DNA of 64,000 nt from Arthrobacter sp. efr-133-R2A-120 (GCF_030209835.1 NZ_JARVRF010000007.1:1-64000), one strand, 5' to 3'; shown: positions 53,212 through 62,616, numbered from the stretch's first letter. A program made the numbers and translations. The notes: generated by a model not told the origin, from the sequence alone.

Positions 53212-55651
53212 TTTTTCCCGATATGGAGTCGCAGCGGTTGCGCTGGTGTTCGGCGTTGCGCTCACTTTCGGCACCCTGCTTACATCGAAGAGCATCAACG
53301 ACCAGCTGTCGCAAGGAGCCGGCTCGCTGTCGGGCATAGGCGACGTCGCGGTCGTGCCTGCTATTCCCGGGACCACGGTCCCGGAGAGCGCAGTGAAGGC
53401 CGTGGCGGATCTCCCTGGCGTTGCGACGCCGATCCCGACTCTGGCACGGAATTCGAGCGTCCGGCCTGCGGGAACCGTTGGAACAGGCCGCCCGCTGACG
53501 GTTACGGGTTACCCCACGACGTTCAACACTGAGCTTCAACTCATGAGGCTTGAGCTTCGGGGCGGGCTCCCTGCCGTAAGCAAGCCTGAGGCACTGGTTC
53601 CGTCTGACGTGGCTTCGCGCTTAGGCGTAGACGTTGGCGATTCGCTGGTGGTCGCGTCGAGCGACGCAACCACCCAACTGCGCATTGTGGGCGTGTTCAA
53701 TGGCAAGGTTCTTGGTCCGTTGGCGTACGACAACATTTTTGTCGATTTGTCCTACGCCCAGATGATCTTCAAGCAACAAGGCCAAGTATCGAGGGTTGAC
53801 ATCCAGCTGGCGGCCGGGACCTCCGCTGAACGCTGGCAGAGCGAGTATTCGTCCAGCCTGCCTCCTCAGTTCAAAGTACAGGACACTTCTGCCTTCAATT
53901 CGACCCTCGGTCCCCTCATCGCGGTTGTTTCACTCATCTTGATGATCGCCTCCGGCACCGTACTAGGCATCTCGATCCTCTTATCAGCGATGGCCTTCCA
54001 GTCCGTAGTGAATGCCCGCCGGCTGACTTATGGTGTCATGTGCGCTGTCGGCGCCCGCGGTTCCTGGCTGGCGGGCGCCGTCTTGTGTGAGGCACTGATG
54101 CTCGCGTTCGCGTGCTCGATGGTCGGGCTGGGGCTTGGGTTTGGTGTCAGCTGGATCCTCAACCAAGGCCTATCGTCTGTTGGCAACATACCTCCAGCAA
54201 CCGTGGCGGTCGAACTTTGGCAAGTTCTGCTTGCCATCCTGAGCGGGGTCGCCGCGGGCTGCGCCGGGGCGGCCCGGGCCATAGTGAAAGTGCTGCGCCA
54301 GGCCCCTCTTACGGCCATCTCGCCCGAAGACGCGGAGCGCAGGTCTTCAAAGAAATTCCGCGTCGCCCTCGGCATCATGCTCCTCATATTCGGAGCGGGC
54401 AGCTACTTGTTCGACTCGCTCGTCGTCAAGCTCATTGGCTTCGTCATATCGCTGGCCGCCGCGGGCTTCCTTGCTCCGTCAATTCTCATCGCCTGCACCA
54501 GGCTACAGATCTTCAGAGGGTGGACGGGCAAGGCTGCGGCTCAGCGTCTACGCAACCACACATCGCTCGACTCGACGACGGCCATCATGGGCGTTGTCGT
54601 CTGCCTGGCTGCGGCCCTTGTGATCGGGGTCGGCTCTGTACGGAGTGCCATGACGGAGCAGATTGGCCGTCAATTCGGGGCCGACATTCAAATATCGTCC
54701 ACGACGCCCATCGCTGAAAAATTAGACGAACGCCTGGCGGCAATTCAATTGATCAACAGGGTTTCGGACACAGTTTGGGATCACGCAGCATTGCAGTTCC
54801 AAGGCGCCACGAGCCAGGTTGCAATCCTGGCTGTCGATCCAAATAGCTACTTCGCCACAGCTCAGCTTCCGTGGAGTCAGGGAAGTGACGGATCTGCACC
54901 CGCTGCCCTGAAAAAGGGAGGCGCGGTCATCATTCCTGAAGCGCTCGCCGCGAGCCGCGATATTTCCTTGGGCGACACCGTCCAATTAGATCGAGCAGGC
55001 AAGACCCTCTCGCTTCGCCTTGTCGGGACGTACGCGTCCTTGGCAACAGGAAACCAGGTGGTGATGAGTCGCAACGCGGCAGCCGAGCTCGGAATTACTG
55101 GATCCAACGGCTGGAATGTAGAAGCGAGGCCGGGTGCCGACGTCACAGCGCTCCGGGACACGATCGCTGATTCAGTTGCCGACATCCCTGGGGTCTCGGT
55201 GATCACTGCCGCCAAAATGAAGGAGCGCGCAGAATCAGAGCTCGGCTCCTACGCCGGAGCCGCCTTCGGCATCGTTGTGCTGGCGCTCAGTCTCGGCGCG
55301 CTCGGCGCGGCCGGCCTGTTCTCAGTCGACGTCGCTCGTCGGGAGAAAGAGTTCGGGATGTTGCGCGCGATTGGTGCCACCCGGGGCGACATCACGAGGC
55401 TCGTTGCCGTTGACGCGATCTTGATCGGAATTGCGGCGCTGGCTGCGGGACTTCTCGTTGGTCAGTTGGCTGGGTGGGTACTAACCCAGCTTGTCGCCGG
55501 GGCACTCGGCGTGACGCTGAGCACGACTTTTTCCGTCCTGCCATTCAGTGGAATCGCAATTGTCACCTTGACTGCCTTATGCCTGGCGGCGATAGGACCG
55601 AGCCGCAGGGCGGCTCGAATAGAGCCTGTAGCGGCCCTGAGGGCCGAGTAA
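53168..55651 (+). CDS. FtsX-like ABC transporter permease
   Basis: 827 residues. One N-terminal helix (about 17-35) is followed by a MacB-like extracytoplasmic domain to about 250, then FtsX repeats with several helices (about 258-460), a second helix near 475, a second large domain, and a last FtsX repeat near 700-820. EKEFGMLRAIGATRGDI is the typical cytoplasmic coupling segment. It starts inside the ATPase gene at ATG 53168, with GGGAGGGAG 8 bases upstream. Substrate could be a lipid, peptide or antibiotic; unknown. Possibly acquired with the IS21-like repeats. Confidence 0.9.
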   Translation: MMSAFARGLRQLRFDFSRYGVAAVALVFGVALTFGTLLTSKSINDQLSQGAGSLSGIGDVAVVPAIPGTTVPESAVKAVADLPGVATPIPTLARNSSVRPAGTVGTGRPLTVTGYPTTFNTELQLMRLELRGGLPAVSKPEALVPSDVASRLGVDVGDSLVVASSDATTQLRIVGVFNGKVLGPLAYDNIFVDLSYAQMIFKQQGQVSRVDIQLAAGTSAERWQSEYSSSLPPQFKVQDTSAFNSTLGPLIAVVSLILMIASGTVLGISILLSAMAFQSVVNARRLTYGVMCAVGARGSWLAGAVLCEALMLAFACSMVGLGLGFGVSWILNQGLSSVGNIPPATVAVELWQVLLAILSGVAAGCAGAARAIVKVLRQAPLTAISPEDAERRSSKKFRVALGIMLLIFGAGSYLFDSLVVKLIGFVISLAAAGFLAPSILIACTRLQIFRGWTGKAAAQRLRNHTSLDSTTAIMGVVVCLAAALVIGVGSVRSAMTEQIGRQFGADIQISSTTPIAEKLDERLAAIQLINRVSDTVWDHAALQFQGATSQVAILAVDPNSYFATAQLPWSQGSDGSAPAALKKGGAVIIPEALAASRDISLGDTVQLDRAGKTLSLRLVGTYASLATGNQVVMSRNAAAELGITGSNGWNVEARPGADVTALRDTIADSVADIPGVSVITAAKMKERAESELGSYAGAAFGIVVLALSLGALGAAGLFSVDVARREKEFGMLRAIGATRGDITRLVAVDAILIGIAALAAGLLVGQLAGWVLTQLVAGALGVTLSTTFSVLPFSGIAIVTLTALCLAAIGPSRRAARIEPVAALRAE

Positions 55652-55654
55652 TAA

Positions 55655-56476
55655 CTACTGCTTCGCCTGATCCTCACCGTTTCCGGTCTGCTCGCCGTTT
55701 CCTGGTTCGTTCACCCGCACACCGTACTGCGGCCGGCCATCGGGAAGGTCCGGGTAGCGAACGCCGGTGGTTGGCCGCGCGGCCGCGACCGGGGCATCTG
55801 CGACAGGCTGGGCGGCCTCACCAGCCGTTCCCTGTGCTGCTTCGGGTCCACGCTGGCCGTAAGGATCCTGCCAAGAAGCCGGGCGCTCCGGGGCCGGGCC
55901 CTGCGGTGCACTTGGATGGACCGGCGGATTCCGGTAGTCCTGCGGCGTGTATGCCTGCGGCGGCCGGCCGAAAGCCGCCTCGGCGGGATTCATCGGCAAC
56001 TGGTGAAGTAGCCGGCGGGCTTCCTGTGACGCTTCCAGCGCGACAATCACGTCATAGTTCGTCGCCACCACCTGGCTGGTGGAGGTGAAGTCCCGCTTCC
56101 CGCGCTGCGCAGCGTAGGTGACGATCCCAAAGAGCATGAAGAATGCCGCACCCATGAGGACCGACGTCACGATCGAGAAGGGGCCTCCGGCCGGGGTGAA
56201 GAACGAAAGCATGACGCCCACGAACAGGCCGAACCACATACCGCTCAGGGCGCCGGACAAAGCGACCCGGGGGTAACTGAGCCGTCCCGTTACCCGCTCC
56301 ACCATTTTGAGGTCGTTTCCGACAATGGAGACATGCTGGACGGGGAACTGCTGGTCGGCAAGGTAATCCACCGCCTTTTGGGCATCGAGATAGGAAGTGT
56401 AAGAGCCCACGGTGTCGCCTTTGGGGACGCTGCGGGATTCCTCCGTGGCCTTGGGGGCACCGAAAATGTTCGCCAT
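55655..56476 (-). CDS. General stress protein 17M-like membrane protein
   Basis: 273 residues. Residues 1-60 form a small domain (VGSYTSYLDAQKAVDYLADQ, then HVSIVGNDLKMVERVTGRL) of the YflT/GSP17M type. Two membrane helices follow (about 71-92 and 97-120), and the C-terminal 100 residues are Pro/Ala/Gln-rich. Function is unknown; relatives are stress-induced. It is convergent with the ABC permease (3 bases apart) and divergent from the MgtE-N gene. Confidence 0.82.
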   Translation of the reverse strand: MANIFGAPKATEESRSVPKGDTVGSYTSYLDAQKAVDYLADQQFPVQHVSIVGNDLKMVERVTGRLSYPRVALSGALSGMWFGLFVGVMLSFFTPAGGPFSIVTSVLMGAAFFMLFGIVTYAAQRGKRDFTSTSQVVATNYDVIVALEASQEARRLLHQLPMNPAEAAFGRPPQAYTPQDYRNPPVHPSAPQGPAPERPASWQDPYGQRGPEAAQGTAGEAAQPVADAPVAAARPTTGVRYPDLPDGRPQYGVRVNEPGNGEQTGNGEDQAKQ

Positions 56477-56552
56477 ACCCCCATTCTGTCCCATACACAT
56501 GTGAACCGGCTGAAATTCAGCTAAAAGAGAGCAGACTCGGTAGCCTGTAAGG

Positions 56553-57836
56553 GTGAGCACAAATCCGTCACGCATCTTTGTTGCGCGCTTGCTCGGCCTC
56601 GACGTTTTCGACCCCCTGGGCGATCGCCTGGGCCGGCTGCGCGATGTCGTGGTGCTCTCGCGCGGCCTGCGCGGGGCCCCGCACGCAGTGGGTATCGTCG
56701 TCGAAGTTCCGGGCAAGAAGCGCGTCTTCGTTCCCATGACGAGGCTGACGTCCATGGACCAGAGCCAGATCATCTGCACCGGGCTGGTCAATCTGCGCCG
56801 CTTCCAGCAACGCGGCGCCGAGCAACTGGTGGTCGGCGAGCTCTTTGACCGCAAGGTGACCCTTAAAGACGGCAGCGGCGACGCCATCATCGAAGACATC
56901 GCCATGGACCAGCAGCGCAACGGTGACTGGCTGGTCTCCAAACTTTTCATTCGACGCGGCACGTCCACCTCCAGGCTCCGGGGGTTGCGCCGCGGTCATA
57001 CCCTCCTTGTGGACTGGGCGGACACGCTGCAGGGCTCCGAGAACGATCCCCAGGGTGCAAGCCACTTCGTTGCTACTCACGAGGACCTCAAACCGGCCGA
57101 CTTTGCCGATGCACTCCAGGAAATGTCGGACAAGCGACGGATCGAAGTGGCCAGCGAACTGCAGGACGAACGCCTCGCCGATGTGCTCCAGGAATTGCCC
57201 GAAGAAGACCAAGTCACCCTGTTGTCCGCTTTGGACAACGAACGTGCAGCCGACGTGCTGGAAGAAATGGACCCGGACGACGCCGCCGACCTGTTGGCGG
57301 ACCTGCCTTCCGCGAAGGCCGAGGAACTGCTGCTCCTGATGGAGCCCGACGAGGCCGACGACGTCCGCAGGCTCCTGCAGTACGACGAAGACACTGCCGG
57401 CGGCCTCATGACCCCGGTTCCCGTTATCCTGCCCCCGGAAGCCACGGTCGCTGAAGCGCTGGCCCATGTGCGCAGCGAAGAGCTTTCCCCCGCCCTGGCC
57501 TCGGCCATCTTCATCTGCCGCCCGCCGTTGGAGACCCCCACGGGGCGCTTCCTCGGCGTCGTGCATATCCAGCAATTGCTCCGCAGCGCCCCGCCCGAAC
57601 AGCTCGGCAGCATCGTGGACAAGAACCTGGAGCCGGTTTCCGATCACGCCAGCGTCAGCGAGGTCAGCCACACCATGGCCTCCTACAACCTCAACTCCCT
57701 CCCGGTCGTGAATAGCGCCGGCCGTCTCGTAGGGGCGGTGACTGTTGATGACCTCTTAGACCATTTGCTCCCGGACGACTGGCGAACCCACGAAGACGGA
57801 GCCCCGATCAGGAAACTAGGAGGCCGAATTGGCTGA
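56553..57836 (+). CDS. MgtE N-terminal/CBS domain protein with PRC-barrel start, no membrane domain
   Basis: 427 residues. The start (GLDVFDPLGDRLGRLRDVVV) and residues about 85-140 look like PRC-barrel modules. An MgtE intracellular N domain follows (LADVLQELPEEDQVTLLSAL, then MDPDDAADLLADLPSAKAEE), then two CBS domains to residue 415. The membrane part of a magnesium channel is missing, so it is probably a soluble sensor or partner of another protein. It is coupled to the DUF1003 gene. Order MgtE-N, DUF1003, Mrp matches what I recall of Rv1232c-Rv1229c. Confidence 0.85.
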   Translation: MSTNPSRIFVARLLGLDVFDPLGDRLGRLRDVVVLSRGLRGAPHAVGIVVEVPGKKRVFVPMTRLTSMDQSQIICTGLVNLRRFQQRGAEQLVVGELFDRKVTLKDGSGDAIIEDIAMDQQRNGDWLVSKLFIRRGTSTSRLRGLRRGHTLLVDWADTLQGSENDPQGASHFVATHEDLKPADFADALQEMSDKRRIEVASELQDERLADVLQELPEEDQVTLLSALDNERAADVLEEMDPDDAADLLADLPSAKAEELLLLMEPDEADDVRRLLQYDEDTAGGLMTPVPVILPPEATVAEALAHVRSEELSPALASAIFICRPPLETPTGRFLGVVHIQQLLRSAPPEQLGSIVDKNLEPVSDHASVSEVSHTMASYNLNSLPVVNSAGRLVGAVTVDDLLDHLLPDDWRTHEDGAPIRKLGGRIG

Positions 57837-58530
57837 GAAGCCCACCAGCGGAGGACTGGACACGCCGCTCGAGCTGCGCTCCCGCATGCTGCCGAATTTC
57901 GGCAGCGATCCCGATGCCTTCGGCCGGTTTGCCGAGCGATTCGCCCGCTATATGGGTACGGCGAATTTCCTGTTCTACATGACGATCTTCGTGGTCGTCT
58001 GGATCGCGTTCAACGTCATTGGCTTGTTCGGCTTCCAATGGGATCCCTACCCGTTCATCCTCCTCAATCTTTTCTTCTCCACGCAGGCCTCCTACGCTGC
58101 GCCCTTGATCCTGCTGGCCCAGAACCGCCAGGATGACAGGGACCGCGTGACAATCGAGCAGGACCGCGCCCGTGACGAGCGCAATCTGGCTGACACCGAA
58201 TACCTGACCCGCGAGGTCGCAGCCCTCCGCATCGCCTTGCGCGAGGTCGCTACCAGGGATTACGTGCGTGCCGAACTCCGCTCGCTGCTGTCAGATCTGC
58301 TCGAAGCCCAGGAAGAGTTGGGTCCGAACAATTCCGGCGGCTCCAATAACGGCGAGAAAGCCAAGGACAAAATCAAGGACAAGCGCAACAAACAGCGCAA
58401 TCCCCCCACCCAGCAGATCCCCAAGATCCATCCGGCGCATTCCAGCGCTGACCAATCCGAACCCGACCTCTCGGCCGTCGGCACGGCGCCGGCGCGGAAC
58501 CCGGGTCCTCCCAACCAGCCCGAAAGCTGA
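57829..58530 (+). CDS. DUF1003 membrane protein
   Basis: 233 residues. Two membrane helices (about 47-66 and 72-95) hold the DUF1003 core: NFLFYMTIFVVVWIAFNVIG then FNLFFSTQASYAAPLILLAQ-like text. A coiled segment with DRDRVTIEQDRARDERNLAD and a basic, low-complexity tail follow. The start is TTG at 57829, fixed by a perfect AGGAGG 5 bases upstream, and overlaps the MgtE-N stop by 8 bases. Confidence 0.88.
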   Translation: MAEKPTSGGLDTPLELRSRMLPNFGSDPDAFGRFAERFARYMGTANFLFYMTIFVVVWIAFNVIGLFGFQWDPYPFILLNLFFSTQASYAAPLILLAQNRQDDRDRVTIEQDRARDERNLADTEYLTREVAALRIALREVATRDYVRAELRSLLSDLLEAQEELGPNNSGGSNNGEKAKDKIKDKRNKQRNPPTQQIPKIHPAHSSADQSEPDLSAVGTAPARNPGPPNQPES

Positions 58531-58541
58531 ACACCCACCCC

Positions 58542-59669
58542 ATGAGCACTCCATCCGTCGAGGCCCTCAACGCTGCCTTGGCAACCGTCATCGATCCCGA
58601 ACTCCGCCGTCCCATCACGGAATTGGGGATGCTGGATTCGGTCGAGGCCAGTCCGGACGGAACCGTCCGGGTTGCGGTGCTGCTGACCATCGCCGGCTGC
58701 CCCTTGCGGGAAACCATCACGACCGACGCCACTGCCGCCCTTACGCGGGTTCCGGGCGTGACCGGCGTCGAGGTCGAACTCAAGGTCATGACGCAAGCGC
58801 AACGCGATGCCCTCAAAGAACGTCTGCGAGGCGCAGGCGGGCAACGCGGAATCCCCTTCAACGAACCGGGCTCCCTGACGAAGGTCTTCGCCGTAGCCAG
58901 CGGCAAGGGCGGTGTAGGCAAGTCCTCGGTGACGGTCAACCTTGCGTGTGCCCTTGCGGCACAAGGGCTGCGCGTCGGAATCGTCGACGCCGATGTCCAC
59001 GGTTTCTCCGTCCCGGCGCTCATGGGAATCACGCAGCAGCCCACACGCGTGGACGACATGATCCTCCCGCCCGTGGCCTTCGGCGTGAAGGTGATCTCCA
59101 TTGGCATGTTCGTTTCCGGGAACAAGGCAGTGGCCTGGCGCGGGCCCATGCTGCACCGCGCCCTGGAACAATTCCTCACGGATGTCTATTTCGGCGATCT
59201 GGATGCCCTGTTCCTGGATCTTCCGCCCGGCACGGGCGACATCGCCATCTCGGTGGCGCAGTTGCTTCCCAACGCCGAAATCCTCGTGGTCACCACCCCG
59301 CAGGCCGCGGCAGCGGATGTTGCCGAGCGCGCCGGAACCATCGCTACTCAGACGGGCCAGAAGCTTGCCGGAGTCGTGGAGAACATGTCCTTCCTGGAAC
59401 TGCCCGACGGCGGCAGGATGGAGTTGTTCGGAAGCGGCGGCGGGCAGGTGCTGGCTGAGCGGCTGAGCACCGCCGTCGGAACCGACGTTCCGCTGTTGGG
59501 ACAAATCCCCTTGGACATCCGTCTGCGCGAAGGCGGAGACGCAGGCCTCCCCGTGGTGTTGACGGCTCCGGAGACGGCCGCCGCACAGGCACTTCAGGGC
59601 ATCGCGGGCAAGCTCAACGCCAAGCCTCGCGGCCTGGCTGGTATGTCCCTAGGGATCCAGCCGAAATAG
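58542..59669 (+). CDS. apbC: Mrp/NBP35-type iron-sulphur carrier ATPase (ApbC)
   Basis: 375 residues. An N-terminal MIP18/DUF59 domain (to about 90) is joined to the P-loop ATPase with the deviant Walker motif ASGKGGVGKSSVTVNL near 113. GIVDADVHGFSVPALMG and DLPPGTGDIAISV follow. In the family, scaffold proteins assemble and transfer [4Fe-4S] clusters. The usual paired CxxC is not obvious, which is common in actinobacterial Mrp. It converges on tatB with a 3-base gap. Confidence 0.92.
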   Translation: MSTPSVEALNAALATVIDPELRRPITELGMLDSVEASPDGTVRVAVLLTIAGCPLRETITTDATAALTRVPGVTGVEVELKVMTQAQRDALKERLRGAGGQRGIPFNEPGSLTKVFAVASGKGGVGKSSVTVNLACALAAQGLRVGIVDADVHGFSVPALMGITQQPTRVDDMILPPVAFGVKVISIGMFVSGNKAVAWRGPMLHRALEQFLTDVYFGDLDALFLDLPPGTGDIAISVAQLLPNAEILVVTTPQAAAADVAERAGTIATQTGQKLAGVVENMSFLELPDGGRMELFGSGGGQVLAERLSTAVGTDVPLLGQIPLDIRLREGGDAGLPVVLTAPETAAAQALQGIAGKLNAKPRGLAGMSLGIQPK

Positions 59670-59672
59670 CTT

Positions 59673-60056
59673 CTAGGTGGCCTCAGCGTCGAAGGGCGCT
59701 TTCTCACCGACGGAAAGCCGTTCAACAACCCGCTCGGGAACTTTCGGCGCGGCGTCCACGGCTGCTACAGCGGCGGGCGCACCGTCGCTGACAGGCTTCG
59801 TGTCGTCGTCGAGCAGCGCTTCCTTGATGATGCGGCGCGGATCGTACTGGCGCGGGTCATACTTCTTCCAGTCGACTTCATCGATGTCGATGCCGACTTC
59901 TTCCTTGATCTGCTCACGGGCACCGGACGCCATGCGCCGCAGTTCCTTGACCAGATTCGTCAACTTCCGCGTGTATTCAGGCAAACGGCTGGGACCGATC
60001 ACGATGACGCCGATGATCAGCAGGATGAGAAACTCCGAGCCATTGATTCCAAACAC
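59673..60056 (-). CDS. tatB: Sec-independent (twin-arginine) translocase subunit TatB
   Basis: 127 residues. The N-terminal helix (FLILLIIGVIVIGPSRLP) contains the conserved Glu before it and the G-P hinge, followed by an amphipathic helix (YTRKLTNLVKELRRMASG) and an acidic tail. TatB with TatC forms the receptor for folded Tat substrates. Start GTG at 60056 gives the family N-terminus MFGINGSEFLILL. It lies downstream of sigE and the anti-sigma gene, as in mycobacteria but without htrA between. Confidence 0.9.
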   Translation of the reverse strand: MFGINGSEFLILLIIGVIVIGPSRLPEYTRKLTNLVKELRRMASGAREQIKEEVGIDIDEVDWKKYDPRQYDPRRIIKEALLDDDTKPVSDGAPAAVAAVDAAPKVPERVVERLSVGEKAPFDAEAT

Positions 60057-60087
60057 GTATCGAAGATTACCTTGTCTGTTGGTGCGC

Positions 60088-60999
60088 TCAGAAACCCGCG
60101 AGGCCGGCCAGGGCGTGGAGTCCCCGTTGCAAGCGTTCGTTCCAGGTCTCTGCACTGTTTTCGGCGGGCCGGGCAACCATCAGCGAGTCGCCGGCCTTCA
60201 CGAGCTCCGGAACGGCTCCCGCAGCCTGGTTCGCAGGCAGGTCGGAGGAATAACGCAGCACGGCCACGGGCGAGGAGTAGACGGCTTGCCACGGGGCCCC
60301 CTGGGTGATGGACAGCTGGGTTCCCGAAGTGCTGCTGCCCTCCAAGTGCTGCTCCACCATGGTGGCGTGGTGGTCACCGTCGCTGAGGTGCAGCTCAACG
60401 GCGGGGTGCCCGTCCTGCATCAAGGCCCGGGCGGAAACCACATGGTATCCCATGCTTGCCATTTCGGGACATGCCCAGCCGTCTTTCCGCAGCTCGGACA
60501 ACTGCTGCTCGCTCAGGCTCACCGTTCCGGCTACGCTGACCGGCAGGCTCAACTGCGACCCTGTCATGGGCAGCTGCTCGCCGGAGTTTCCGGGCACGGT
60601 TGAACTGACCAAGGTCCGGACTTCCTGCTCTCCCCGGTTAGACGCCTGTGGCGCAACTTCACCGCCGAGCGCGTAGGCTGCAACCGCGAGGATTCCGGCG
60701 CTGACGGCGAGTCCGCCGGCGGCGGCACTGGCAAGCCGGACACCGTGCCACACGCTTCGCTGAGGCGCAGGGCGCTCAGGAAAATCGGATTGCGCCAACC
60801 GCTGCGTGTGCTCAATCAGCCTGTTGGTGAAATCCTGGCTGGCCTCAGGGACGGCGGCGCGGCGAAGCCGTTCGAGGTACTGGCGTTCCCGCAGGACCGC
60901 GGCGTGGCATTCAGAGCACTTCTGCAGATGGCCGGGGGCGCGGCTGTGCCGGATAGTTCCCCGGGCCAAACCACCGCGTCGTCCTTTCAGCAGACCCAT
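60088..60999 (-). CDS. Anti-sigma factor of SigE (ZAS family, RseA-like)
   Basis: 303 residues. GHLQKCSECH near residue 24 is the H-x3-C-x2-C zinc motif of ZAS anti-sigma factors. A membrane helix lies at about 93-112, and a 190-residue extracytoplasmic domain follows. It should hold SigE inactive at the membrane until surface stress triggers release. The gene starts 6 bases after the sigE stop, so both are cotranscribed; no strong ribosome binding site is seen, suggesting coupled translation. Confidence 0.88.
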   Translation of the reverse strand: MGLLKGRRGGLARGTIRHSRAPGHLQKCSECHAAVLRERQYLERLRRAAVPEASQDFTNRLIEHTQRLAQSDFPERPAPQRSVWHGVRLASAAAGGLAVSAGILAVAAYALGGEVAPQASNRGEQEVRTLVSSTVPGNSGEQLPMTGSQLSLPVSVAGTVSLSEQQLSELRKDGWACPEMASMGYHVVSARALMQDGHPAVELHLSDGDHHATMVEQHLEGSSTSGTQLSITQGAPWQAVYSSPVAVLRYSSDLPANQAAGAVPELVKAGDSLMVARPAENSAETWNERLQRGLHALAGLAGF

Positions 61000-61005
61000 C
61001 GGCGA

Positions 61006-61650
61006 CTAAAGGAGACCGGCGATGCGCGGCATCTTGAGCCGCGGTTTGCGGGCTTGGACCGGACGCGGATCCCGGTGGGCGAGCTTTTCGCGGAGCATTG
61101 TCCGTCCGCGGTGGATGCGGGACCTGACGGTCCCCAGTTTCACGTCGAGCGCTTCGGCAACTTCGTCATAGGAGAGGCCTTCAAGGTCGCAAAGCACGAC
61201 GGCGGCGCGAAAGTCCGGGGGGAGTTCTTCCAGGGCGCGCTGGACGTCGAGATCGAGGTTGTTCAGCTCGAAGCTCTGCTCCGGACCGGGTTCATGCCCC
61301 GGCAGGCGGGATTCGGCGTCCTCGGCCAAGGCGTCGAAGCGTATACGGCTCTTCCGGCGCGCCTGGTCAAGGAAGAGGTTGGTGGTGATGCGGTGCAGCC
61401 AGCCGTCGAGTGTGCCTGGCTTGAAGTTTTCGAGCGAACGGAAGACCCTGACGAAGACTTCCTGGGTGAGGTCCTCGGCGTCGAACTTGTTTCCAGTGAG
61501 CCGATAGGCAAGGCGGAAGACCTTGGCGGAGTGGTTCTCCACCACTTCCTCCCAGCTTGGCCTGACCCATTCTTCGGCCGGCGGGGCCGTGTCGGTGGAA
61601 CCCAGGACTGCTGCCGTTGTCTGGACTGGCGCAGCACTTGATGCCCGCAT
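61006..61650 (-). CDS. sigE: ECF RNA polymerase sigma factor SigE
   Basis: 214 residues. Sigma region 2 covers about 36-105 ([21 protein letters not shown]) and region 4 about 140-200 ([20 protein letters not shown] then [10 protein letters not shown]). It controls envelope stress genes in relatives. GGGGAG lies 6 bases before the ATG. The following anti-sigma gene and the O-methyltransferase on the other side match the sigE locus of mycobacteria (from memory, Rv1220c-Rv1224). Confidence 0.93.
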   Translation of the reverse strand: MRASSAAPVQTTAAVLGSTDTAPPAEEWVRPSWEEVVENHSAKVFRLAYRLTGNKFDAEDLTQEVFVRVFRSLENFKPGTLDGWLHRITTNLFLDQARRKSRIRFDALAEDAESRLPGHEPGPEQSFELNNLDLDVQRALEELPPDFRAAVVLCDLEGLSYDEVAEALDVKLGTVRSRIHRGRTMLREKLAHRDPRPVQARKPRLKMPRIAGLL

Positions 61651-61908
61651 CGTCCGCTCCCCTCAAACTGTTTGTCATCCTGCCGGTCACTCAGGAGTTC
61701 GTTGCCGGCCGTCACTTGGATGGCTGGATATACATCATCCCAGTGTTGCCTGAGATTTTGCTGATCGCAGTCACACTTTTCCCGCAGAGCGAACATCATG
61801 GGGAAGACACCTGGAAGACACAGAATTGCGCGCCACAGGCGTCCGGGCTGGGCGGCCCGTAGCCAGTAGTCTGTAAGCAATACCCCTCTGCCTGGAAAGC
61901 GAACCCCC

Positions 61909-62541
61909 ATGAGTGCCGACAAGTCAACCAGCTGGTCCTATGCAGAAGATCTGCCTGCCGAGGACGACGTGTTGCTTCGCGCCCGTGAACGTTCCTTCGA
62001 GCTGGGCGTTACTCCCGTGAGCCCCGGCGTTGGCGCCGTCCTGACGGTGCTGGCCGCGGCGTCGAAGGCCCAGACGGTTGTAGAGGTCGGATCCGGGGCA
62101 GGTGTCTCCGGCGTCTGCCTGCTGCGGGGCCTCAGCCCGCAGGCTGTCCTGACCACTATCGACGTCGACGTCGAGCACCTCAAGGCCGCCCGCGAGGCCT
62201 TCCTGGAGTCCGGCAGTCCGGCGAACCGCACCCGGACCATCTCCGGCCGCGCGGCCGACGTCCTGCCGCGCCTCACCGACTCCGCGTACGACCTCGTGTT
62301 CATCGACGCCGACAAACCCAACTTTCCCGGCTACGTCGAGCAAGCCATCCGGTTGCTCAAGTCGGGCGGGACACTCGTCATCAATGACGCCCTGGACAAG
62401 GACAAGGTTTCCAATCCGGCTGCCAGGGACAGCACCACCGTCGTGTTGCGCCAGATCGGCAAGGCCATCCGCGACGACGAACGGCTCTCCTCGGCGATGC
62501 TTCCCACCGGCGACGGCTTGCTGGTAGCGGTCAAGAAGTAA
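61909..62541 (+). CDS. S-adenosylmethionine-dependent O-methyltransferase
   Basis: 210 residues of the class I catechol-type O-methyltransferase family. VVEVGSGAGVSGVCLLRGL is motif I; LVFIDADKPNFPGYV and VINDALDKDKVSNP carry the metal ligands (Asp, Asp, Asn). Substrate unknown. It is divergent from sigE with about 260 bases between, which hold the sigE promoter but no recognisable gene. Confidence 0.9.
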   Translation: MSADKSTSWSYAEDLPAEDDVLLRARERSFELGVTPVSPGVGAVLTVLAAASKAQTVVEVGSGAGVSGVCLLRGLSPQAVLTTIDVDVEHLKAAREAFLESGSPANRTRTISGRAADVLPRLTDSAYDLVFIDADKPNFPGYVEQAIRLLKSGGTLVINDALDKDKVSNPAARDSTTVVLRQIGKAIRDDERLSSAMLPTGDGLLVAVKK

Positions 62542-62576
62542 GCGGCCACCATTCGCTTTCAGGCTTAAACATGAAA

Positions 62577-62607
62577 GCAGGGCGCCGGCTCTTCTGCCGG
62601 GCCCTGC
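62577..62607. terminator. Terminator between the methyltransferase and DUF3117 genes
   Basis: GC-rich stem GCAGGG-x-GCCGG with CCGG-GCCCTGC around an 8-base loop, between convergent genes. No long T-run is present on either side, so efficiency is uncertain. Confidence 0.6.
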
Positions 62608-62616
62608 CCAGTGAAT

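Noticed and set aside
58260-59504. 414-codon open frame on the minus strand
   Set aside because: Antisense to the Mrp gene; no independent support.
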